11,664 bases of DNA from Butyricicoccus_A sp963601915 (GTDB lineage: Bacteria; Bacillota; Clostridia; Oscillospirales; Butyricicoccaceae), in assembly GCA_963601915.1 (NCBI GenBank), contig CAVCGL010000034.1:1-11664 (forward strand), given 5' to 3'. This document shows positions 6,790 through 11,664 of the stretch, piece after piece; position 1 is the first letter of the stretch; each line of letters opens with the position of its first letter. The notes under the pieces were generated by a model, which worked only from the letters and a program-made list of their open reading frames with translations, did not search any database and had not been told where the DNA came from. The position numbers and the translations under genes were made by a program.

Positions 6790-6836
6790 AAAATCCACAG
6801 CGCTTCTCCTGTATAGAATTAGCCGCTGTGGATTTT
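6790..6836 (-). terminator. Terminator of the oxidoreductase/TIM-barrel operon
   Basis: Arms AAAATCCACAGCG (6790-6802) and CGCTGTGGATTTT (6824-6836) pair perfectly over 13 bp around a 21-nt loop. Read on the minus strand the GC-rich stem ends in ATTTT. It lies 66 bp past the stop of the TIM-barrel gene and before the symporter promoter, so it separates the two transcripts. It also reads as a terminator on the plus strand (TTTTT), although no plus-strand gene precedes it. Confidence 0.75.
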
Positions 6837-6902
6837 TAATCGGATGAAGTATAGAGAAGAGAGTATAATGAAGGTGTAATCGATTTTGGATCGGAGAAGA
6901 GA

Positions 6903-7796
6903 TTAGAAACCAGCCTTGCGCAGGTTCTCACGACCGATGGAAGCCTTCTCCAGCGGAACATCGAAGGACTTAACCGGGAACAGATCCTGCTCAACAACGC
7001 ACCAGCCATCATAACCGCACTCAACGAGAGCATCATGCATAGCAGCGAAGTCGATGCTGCCCTTGCCAGGCTCTACCATGATGTCCTCGGTAACAGCCTT
7101 AGCGAAAGACCACTTGTTTTCGTCCATCTTTGCCTTAACAGACAGGTCGCAATCCTTGAAATGGATGTACGGAATGCGCTTAGCCCACTTCTTGTAGAAG
7201 GAGATCGGCTCGCCGCCGCCATATACATGGTGACCGGTATCGAAGCACAGATCTACATTGGTGTCGTTCAGGAAGCGCTCGATCTGCTCTTCGGTCTGAA
7301 CATGGCTGTCAACGTGCGGATGGAACAGACCCTGGAAGCCGTTTGCAGCGCAGCGGTCAGCACACTTCTGTACGTTTGCACAGTACTTTGCCCACTCCTC
7401 GTCGGTCAGCTCCGGGTTCATTTCCAGCTCGCCGGTAGCGAGGTTGGTGTACATCGGAGGCAGCAGAACGATATACTTAGCGGACGGGAATGCCTTCAGC
7501 AGAGCAGAGATGTCGTCAATGTCCTTGAGCATCTGCTCAACATTTGCGTCATCCAGATAGTTGCCGCCCTCGGTAGCACCAACCAGAGTCAGGCCGCGTG
7601 CGTCGATAGCGTTCTTCAGAACCTGCGGGTTGTCGTTCGGCATGTAGCCCCACGGGCCAATTTCACATCCGTCGTAGCCTGCGATCTTCATTTCGTCGAG
7701 GCAGCGCCACCACTGCGGCTGCTTTTCATTGTTCGGATCGCTTGCCGGGAACCATACGCCCCAGGAATCCGGAGCAATACCAATTTTGATAGACAT
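6903..7796 (-). CDS. TIM-barrel sugar isomerase/dehydratase, inosose-dehydratase-like
   Basis: 297-residue cytosolic enzyme of the xylose-isomerase-like/AP-endonuclease-2 TIM-barrel superfamily, often annotated as inosose dehydratase (IolE) or sugar-phosphate isomerase/epimerase. It opens with KIGIAPDSWGVWFP (4-17). Candidate metal and acid-base residues lie at the barrel ends: Glu45 (GCEIGP), His159/His161 (FHPHVD), Asp186 with His189/His190 (FDTGHH), His212/Asp215 (IHFKD), Glu242 (VEPGKG) and Glu269 (VVEQD). An upstream in-frame ATG (7838) would add 14 residues, but GGAGG lies 7 nt before the ATG at 7796 and the family begins there. It is cotranscribed with the upstream Gfo/Idh/MocA oxidoreductase across a 76-bp gap containing a hairpin. 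An oxidation followed by dehydration or isomerisation of a keto-sugar or inosose fits the pair; the exact substrate is not readable. Its N-terminal motif differs from the B. subtilis IolE start I recall (GIAPIGW), so the symbol iolE is not assigned. Confidence 0.88.
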   Translation of the reverse strand: MSIKIGIAPDSWGVWFPASDPNNEKQPQWWRCLDEMKIAGYDGCEIGPWGYMPNDNPQVLKNAIDARGLTLVGATEGGNYLDDANVEQMLKDIDDISALLKAFPSAKYIVLLPPMYTNLATGELEMNPELTDEEWAKYCANVQKCADRCAANGFQGLFHPHVDSHVQTEEQIERFLNDTNVDLCFDTGHHVYGGGEPISFYKKWAKRIPYIHFKDCDLSVKAKMDENKWSFAKAVTEDIMVEPGKGSIDFAAMHDALVECGYDGWCVVEQDLFPVKSFDVPLEKASIGRENLRKAGF

Positions 7797-7822
7797 AGTC
7801 TTTCCTCCATCTATTTTCTGGA

Positions 7823-7852
7823 GCCACTGCCGAAACACTGTTCGGCAGTGGC
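7823..7852 (-). other. Intra-operon stem-loop without terminator tail
   Basis: GCCACTGCCGAA (7823-7834) pairs perfectly with TTCGGCAGTGGC (7841-7852) around a 6-nt loop. On the minus strand the stem is followed by TCCAGAAAATAG, with no U run, and then by the ribosome site of the TIM-barrel gene. It sits 20 bp past the oxidoreductase stop. It more likely blocks 3' exonucleases or sets differential expression than terminates fully. Confidence 0.7.
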
Positions 7853-7872
7853 GGATATTTCTTCTGTGACGA

Positions 7873-9000
7873 TTACTTTACGTCAACCCACTCGCGGGTC
7901 TTGGAAGACTCGATAACAGCAGCAACGGTGCGGTCAATCTTGTAGCCGAACTCAAAGTCGGTGGTGTAGTCAGCGCCGTTGGTGATTGCATCAAACAGAG
8001 CATGTACTTCGAGGATCTTCATATCGTTGTAAGCGATAGAGATGCCGCCTGCCGGCTGGAATGCGGAGTAGCCCTTCATCTGCGGGTTCAGCAGAACGGT
8101 GCGGAAGCCGCGGTCACGCTCGTTGTCGCTCTGGAAGTATACCTGAACTTCGCCCATGCGCTCCAGATCGTAGCGAACAGAACCCTTGGTGCCCTGAATC
8201 TCGTAGCACAGGTAGTTCTTACGGCCGGTAGCTACACGAGAGCAAGCGATCTGGCCGATTGCGCCGTTTGCGTACTCAGCGGTGAAGGTCATGATGTCCT
8301 CGTTCTCAACGTCAACCAGCTCGTCGGAACCAGCGCACTTCGGACGCTTCGGGAATACGGTGGTAGCAACTGCGTTTACCTTAGTGATGTCGCCCATGAT
8401 GAACTGGGAGATAGACAGCAGATGGGAACCCAGATCGCCCAGAGCGCCGCAGCCTGCCAGCTTGTTGATGTGTCTCCAGGTGATCGGCAGGGACTCGTCC
8501 AGCAGCTGATCCTGGTCGTAAGTGCCAGTGAAGCGCATGATCTTGCCCAGTGCGCCGGACTGAACCAGCTCACGAACGTAAGCGTTTGCCGGGTTCTGGG
8601 TGTTGTTGAAGCCAACGTAGTTTACAACGCCCTTCTGAGCTGCCAGCTCAGCCAGTTCCTTGGACTCCTCAGCGGAGATGGACAGCGGCTTCTCGCAGTA
8701 TACGTTCTTGCCGTTCTCCAGAGCTGCCTTAGCAACTTCGTAGTGGAAAGCGTTCGGGGTAGCGATGTCAACCAGATCAACGTTCGGATCGGTTACAACA
8801 TCATGCCAGTCAGTGGAGATGCGCTTGAAGCCGATCTTCTTCTGTGCGGACTTTGCAGCTTCCTCGTTTGCGTCAGCAACGATCTCGAAGGATGCAACGC
8901 CGTAGTCAGGGCCAAACAGCATCTCAGCGTCAGCCAGTGCAGAGGAATGAGCCTTGCCCATCCAGCCAGAACCTACCAGACCAATACGGATTTCTTTCAT
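7873..9000 (-). CDS. Gfo/Idh/MocA-family NAD(P)-dependent sugar or inositol dehydrogenase
   Basis: 375-residue cytosolic oxidoreductase. Residues 1-125 form the Rossmann NAD(P) domain, with IGLVGSGWMGKAH (6-18) as the GxGxxG loop and Asp43 (VADAN) at the usual ribose-contact position, which favours NAD. CEKPLS (102-107) holds the family Lys104. The C-terminal alpha/beta domain carries GALGDLGSHL (185-194), where Asp189 and His193 correspond to the catalytic Asp/His pair of inositol dehydrogenases. The ATG follows AGGAGG. It is the first gene of a two-gene operon, with its own sigma-A promoter about 140 bp upstream. Family members oxidise a ring hydroxyl of inositol, glucose or glycosides to a ketone. 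With the following TIM-barrel enzyme this gives an inositol route or a 3-keto-sugar route; the substrate is not decided by the sequence. Confidence 0.92.
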   Translation of the reverse strand: MKEIRIGLVGSGWMGKAHSSALADAEMLFGPDYGVASFEIVADANEEAAKSAQKKIGFKRISTDWHDVVTDPNVDLVDIATPNAFHYEVAKAALENGKNVYCEKPLSISAEESKELAELAAQKGVVNYVGFNNTQNPANAYVRELVQSGALGKIMRFTGTYDQDQLLDESLPITWRHINKLAGCGALGDLGSHLLSISQFIMGDITKVNAVATTVFPKRPKCAGSDELVDVENEDIMTFTAEYANGAIGQIACSRVATGRKNYLCYEIQGTKGSVRYDLERMGEVQVYFQSDNERDRGFRTVLLNPQMKGYSAFQPAGGISIAYNDMKILEVHALFDAITNGADYTTDFEFGYKIDRTVAAVIESSKTREWVDVK

Positions 9001-9144
9001 TTTCTTTTCCTCCTAAAAAATGTTCTCTCAATGGTGATTACATACATTTACTAATTTCTTTACAGCCTTGAAAGGTTTGAAAATCAGGGAGAAACGTTTT
9101 GTTTCTTTGGTTTTCGTTTGTGTCTCTCGTTTGACTGTGCCCAT

Positions 9145-9173
9145 AGTATACGGCGAAAATCGAGAAATGTCAT
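9145..9173 (-). promoter_or_regulatory. Promoter of the oxidoreductase/TIM-barrel operon
   Basis: On the minus strand ATGACA (9173-9168), a 17-bp spacer, then TATACT (9150-9145); each hexamer is 5/6 to consensus. The start would be near 9138, giving a leader of about 137 nt. The leader holds two direct CAAACGA copies 13 bp apart (plus-strand 9127-9133 and 9114-9120) and a small AGAAAC/GTTTCT inverted repeat (9090-9106). Confidence 0.7.
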
Positions 9174-9190
9174 TGCATAGAGTTTTCATG

Positions 9191-9296
9191 TTCTATACAT
9201 AAATTATCATTTATTTAGAGAAAAATACAACCTGCACAAACGGGGGTGATTCCGATTGTGCAGGTTGTATAAAACATGGTTCTTTTATGTATAGAA
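9191..9296. repeat. 13-bp inverted repeat around the araC terminator
   Basis: TTCTATACATAAA (9191-9203) recurs as its exact reverse complement TTTATGTATAGAA (9284-9296). The pair encloses the araC terminator hairpin. The left copy is about 18 bp upstream of the operon -35 box; the right copy is 24 bp past the araC stop. Both contain TATACATA/TATGTATA, also found in the symporter promoter. Confidence 0.7.
9221..9270 (-). terminator. Rho-independent terminator of araC
   Basis: A perfect 15-bp stem, ATACAACCTGCACAA (9225-9239) with TTGTGCAGGTTGTAT (9256-9270), and a 16-nt loop. On the minus strand it ends in TTTTTCTC. It begins 50 bp past the araC stop. Confidence 0.88.
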
Positions 9297-9319
9297 TAGC
9301 GAAAAGAAGCGTATTTATG

Positions 9320-10180
9320 TCAAATCGGATTTTTCCGAAATTGACTGGGAGAAACGCCAACCCGTGACGAAAACAGATTACTAAACGTGGTGATGTTCGG
9401 ATAACCGACACTATTTGCAATTACTTTCACTGGCTGATCTGTCGTTTTAAGCAAATGCTTCGCTCGATTGATGCGCACGAGGATAATATATTCGTGCGGG
9501 GAATAGCCGCACTGCTTTTTAAACAGGCGGGAGAAATAAAATTGACTCATATTCACGTGCCGTGCCAGCTCGGGAAGCGTCAGAGACTCTCCGTAATGCT
9601 CGCCGATATATTGAATGGCAGCATCGGTGGCAGTTTGGGCATTGCCGGTGTCCGCATACGATTGGACGGCATTACCGGAAATGAGTGCAATCCAGATGGA
9701 ATAGAGTCGCAGAGACAGCTGTGCCTCTGAAATAAATTGATTATTGCGCCAAGCGTATATAACATCCAGCATCAGCTGGTGGACTTCTGAAGCGCTGGAA
9801 GAGTCAAAGACCGGCGTGCGGTAGAGACTGCACACCTGCTGAAAGAGCTGCGGGCTGTTACTGCCATCTATATGAAGCCAAACAAATTCTGCATGGTCAA
9901 TTGTATGATACTTATGCGGGAGAGAACAGTCTAGAAGGACCAGATTCCCTCGGCGGGCGGTCATAGTACGATTGTCTGCGGTAACAGAGAGCTGTCCGCT
10001 GCGGATATATATGAGCAGGTAACGTGCGTCCGGATAACGGGCACGGTCGATCTGATAGTCTTTGTCTGTATAATAGTAGCCACAGGATGTCATATAGAAC
10101 AGCATGCTGCGCGCCTGCTCGGAAGGGCTTTGAAAATATAAATCCGATCCGTTGCAGGTGCCAGCTTCAAAACCAAGCAT
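9320..10180 (-). CDS. AraC-family transcriptional regulator
   Basis: 286-residue regulator. Residues of about 15-150 fit an AraC-type cupin sensing domain (for example GQLSVTADNRTMTARRGNLVLL-type beta strands ending in PHKYH). The C-terminal 105 residues are a double HTH: the first at about 201-222 (LTLPELARHVNMSQFYFSRLFK), then the conserved second motif around IANSVGYPNITTFSNLF and GVSPSQFRK. The length is standard. The ATG at 10180 follows AAGGAGG with 7-nt spacing. It lies between the dehydrogenase operon (same strand, separated by a strong terminator) and the divergent sugar-binding protein gene, so it is the probable local activator for uptake and catabolism. The ligand is unknown. Its own promoter is strong, suggesting constitutive expression. 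Confidence 0.92.
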   Translation of the reverse strand: MLGFEAGTCNGSDLYFQSPSEQARSMLFYMTSCGYYYTDKDYQIDRARYPDARYLLIYIRSGQLSVTADNRTMTARRGNLVLLDCSLPHKYHTIDHAEFVWLHIDGSNSPQLFQQVCSLYRTPVFDSSSASEVHQLMLDVIYAWRNNQFISEAQLSLRLYSIWIALISGNAVQSYADTGNAQTATDAAIQYIGEHYGESLTLPELARHVNMSQFYFSRLFKKQCGYSPHEYIILVRINRAKHLLKTTDQPVKVIANSVGYPNITTFSNLFSSRVGVSPSQFRKNPI

Positions 10181-10223
10181 AGGGATTCCTCCTTATGAGA
10201 GTCACCATTGAGAATATGTCAGA

Positions 10224-10252
10224 ATTGTAGCATGGAGTGTATGGGATGTCAA
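10224..10252 (-). promoter_or_regulatory. araC promoter
   Basis: On the minus strand TTGACA (10252-10247), a 17-bp spacer, then TACAAT (10229-10224), with TG one base before the -10 (extended -10). The start would be near 10217, about 37 nt before the araC ATG. The AAGCGCTT palindrome (10267-10274) lies 14 bp upstream of the -35. Confidence 0.8.
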
Positions 10253-10385
10253 AGGATGAACCTGCAAAGCGCTTGCAAAAAAATAACAAAAGTATAATGG
10301 AAATCAAAAGCAATAGAAAAGCAATTAGGCATGTTGCACATGAAATACGGGTGTACATTTGTACAATACGATAAAAATAACGAAA

Positions 10386-10413
10386 AATGGCACATTTTCT
10401 AAACTCAATGGCA
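10386..10413 (+). promoter_or_regulatory. Candidate AraC binding site (direct repeat, 21-bp period)
   Basis: AATGGCA occurs at 10386-10392 and again at 10407-10413, exactly 21 bp apart, two helical turns. This is the usual geometry of AraC-family half-sites. The downstream copy ends about 10 bp before a weak -35 (TTTATT 10424-10429) paired over 17 bp with TACAAT (10447-10452), the likely activator-dependent promoter of the sugar-binding protein gene. Confidence 0.5.
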
Positions 10414-10523
10414 AGAAATGTTATTTATTTGCACGAAATGAAACGGTACAATGCATACATAGAAACGCATGGCAGACGACAAGAGAGATAGACTGCTGTG
10501 AACAGAGAAAAGGAGAATGAACC

Positions 10524-11522
10524 ATGAAAATGAAGAGAATTGCAGCGATGCTTTTGGCAGGCGCAATGATGACAGGCCTGTGTGCTTGTGGCAGCTCCGG
10601 TGGTGACAAGGCAGCGGGTTCCGGCGGTGGAAGCGCAGACGGCGCAAAAATCAGTATGATCCTGAAAACGACATCTGCTGAGTATTGGCAGTATGTACAG
10701 GCTGGTGCAGAAGCAGCGGCGAAGGATCTTGGCGTAACCGTTGATGTCAAGGGTGCAACTTCTGAGACGGCATATGATGAGCAGCAGAACATGATTGAGA
10801 CGGATGTTCAGTCCGGCGCATATGATTCCATCATCATCGCTCCGTTGCAGGGCGATCAGGCAGCGACGCTGGTAAAGGGAACCAAGACCCCGATTTTTGC
10901 TGTTGACACTAACTTTGACGCTGATGAAGTCATTTCCTTTATCGGCACCGGCAATGAAGATGCAGCAGCACTTGGCGGCAAGGCAGCAGTAGAAGCTGCA
11001 AAGAAGGCTGGCTGGGATAAGATCGAGTGCATTGAAATCTGTGGTGTACAGGGTGACCCGACCAACACCGCTCGTTATGAAGGCTATAAGAAGGGCGTCA
11101 CAGAAGCTGGCGGCACATTCCTCGAGAAGGAAACCCAGTATGCGGACGCAGTAGCAGATAAGGCTGTAAACTCTATGGAAGCTATCATGCAGACCCATCC
11201 GGAAGGCGTAGCAATTATCTGTGCAAACAACGACGATATGGCTATGGCAGCAGCTCGCGCAGCAAAGGGCAACAAGGCATATGAGAACACCATCTTCCTC
11301 GGCTTTAACGGCGACCGCGCAGCATGCGAAGCTATTCTGGCAGGTCAGGAGACCATGTCCGTTATTCAGGACGCTTACGGTATGGGCTACAAGGCTGTAC
11401 AGGCAGCAGTAGACAATCTGAATGGCAAGAAGCTGGATTCCTTCATTGACTCCGGTTCTGGTATCGTTGACAAGGACTCCGCACAGGAGCGCTTGGACCA
11501 GCTGTCTGAGTACCTGAAGTAA
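10524..11522 (+). CDS. Sugar ABC transporter substrate-binding lipoprotein
   Basis: 332-residue extracytoplasmic binding protein of the ribose/galactose type (periplasmic-binding-protein fold 4/LacI-like). It has a lipoprotein signal peptide, with lipobox LCAC and lipidated Cys22, then a Gly/Ser-rich linker (about 23-43). The mature domain starts near KISMILKTTSAEYWQYVQAG and shows the family pattern: GADI-like DSIIIAPLQ (about 93-101), PIFAVDTNFD, the GDPTNTARYEGYKKG hinge region, and NDDMAMAAARAAK (about 235-247). AGGAG lies 8 nt before the ATG. It heads a plus-strand operon; the next gene starts like an ABC ATPase. It is divergent from araC and adjacent to a sugar/polyol oxidation operon, so it probably captures the same substrate. 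The substrate cannot be read; pentoses, hexoses and inositols are all bound by this family. Confidence 0.93.
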   Translation: MKMKRIAAMLLAGAMMTGLCACGSSGGDKAAGSGGGSADGAKISMILKTTSAEYWQYVQAGAEAAAKDLGVTVDVKGATSETAYDEQQNMIETDVQSGAYDSIIIAPLQGDQAATLVKGTKTPIFAVDTNFDADEVISFIGTGNEDAAALGGKAAVEAAKKAGWDKIECIEICGVQGDPTNTARYEGYKKGVTEAGGTFLEKETQYADAVADKAVNSMEAIMQTHPEGVAIICANNDDMAMAAARAAKGNKAYENTIFLGFNGDRAACEAILAGQETMSVIQDAYGMGYKAVQAAVDNLNGKKLDSFIDSGSGIVDKDSAQERLDQLSEYLK

Positions 11523-11559
11523 TACACAAAAGGGCGAAAAACAAGTAAGTAGTATATGG

Positions 11560-11594
11560 GATGCCCTTATCGAAGAACAATCGGTAAGGGCATC
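11560..11594 (+). other. Hairpin between binding-protein and ATPase genes
   Basis: GATGCCCTTATCG (11560-11572) pairs with CGGTAAGGGCATC (11582-11594): 13 bp with one G-U wobble and a 9-nt loop. It is followed by GTCTTTTAG, only a short U run. This suits a leaky terminator or mRNA-stabilising element that keeps the binding protein more abundant than the downstream ATPase and permease. Confidence 0.65.
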
Positions 11595-11633
11595 GTCTTT
11601 TAGACAGGGTATCAGAGAAAAGGGTGAAAATCA

Positions 11634-11664
11634 ATGAGTGAATATGTAGTAGAATTAAAAAATA
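11634..11664 (+). CDS. Sugar ABC transporter ATP-binding protein (5' fragment)
   Basis: Only the first 10 codons lie in the window (MSEYVVELKN), preceded by AAAAGGGTG with good spacing. VVELKN is how RbsA/MglA-type sugar ABC ATPases commonly begin, and such a gene normally follows a ribose-type binding protein. The identification rests on context plus this short start; the Walker motifs lie beyond the edge. Confidence 0.6.
   Translation, partial: MSEYVVELKN

Noticed and set aside
7797..7838. Upstream start for the TIM-barrel protein adding 14 residues
   Set aside because: That start lies inside the intergenic hairpin. The ATG at 7796 has GGAGG at ideal spacing and begins where the conserved domain does.
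7035..7916. Plus-strand open frame (293 codons) opposite the TIM-barrel gene
   Set aside because: It is an antisense shadow; it also crosses the intra-operon hairpin and has no recognisable domain.
8002..9054. Plus-strand open frame (350 codons) opposite the dehydrogenase
   Set aside because: It is the antisense shadow of a well-supported Gfo/Idh/MocA gene with intact motifs.
10425..11198. Minus-strand open frame (257 codons) opposite the binding-protein gene
   Set aside because: It is a cysteine-rich shadow of a clear binding-protein gene and has no promoter or ribosome site of its own.
1..11664. tRNA, rRNA, CRISPR array, insertion sequence or prophage genes
   Set aside because: No cloverleaf-like stretch, regularly spaced repeat array, transposase or phage-like product was seen on either strand.

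Overview
The window looks like chromosomal DNA of a gut-type Clostridia (Bacillota). This is inferred from style, not from a marker gene: AGGAGG-type ribosome binding sites, sigma-A promoters with 17-bp spacers, lipoprotein signal peptides ending in ...CACG or ...SSCG, and a mid-range GC content. There is no rRNA, tRNA, transposase or CRISPR array. Eight complete protein genes have a recognisable family, one lipoprotein gene is unrecognised, and one ABC-transporter ATPase gene is cut off by the right edge.

Left part (1-5030): three small regulatory units. (a) A MATE efflux pump (minus strand) is divergent from a MerR/BmrR-type activator. The pump promoter has the MerR hallmark: -35 and -10 boxes 19 bp apart with a perfect 19-bp dyad over the spacer. 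(b) An aldo/keto reductase (minus) is divergent from a LysR-type regulator (plus). A 15-bp palindrome with the T-N11-A pattern lies between them. The reductase and merR converge and overlap by 17 bp, and the best terminator for the reductase lies inside the merR coding sequence. (c) A lone lipoprotein gene of unknown function sits behind a consensus TTGACA-N17-TATAAT promoter and a leader of about 155 nt, and is closed by a strong terminator.

Right part (5030-11664): a sugar or polyol catabolic locus. On the minus strand, in transcription order, it has an AraC-family regulator, a Gfo/Idh/MocA oxidoreductase, a TIM-barrel isomerase/dehydratase of the inosose-dehydratase-like group, and an SGLT-like sodium/solute symporter. 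Each unit has its own promoter and terminator, except that the oxidoreductase and TIM-barrel genes share one mRNA. Divergent from araC, on the plus strand, is a sugar-binding lipoprotein followed by the start of an ABC-transporter ATPase.

The likely logic is that AraC senses the substrate and activates an ABC importer, a sodium symporter and a two-enzyme oxidation/dehydration (or 3-keto-sugar) module. The substrate cannot be read from the sequence: myo- or scyllo-inositol is the default guess, and a 3-keto-glycoside route is a serious alternative. The locus lacks iolB, iolC, iolD and iolG neighbours inside this window. Similar short motifs upstream of the catabolic, symporter and ABC units suggest one regulon.
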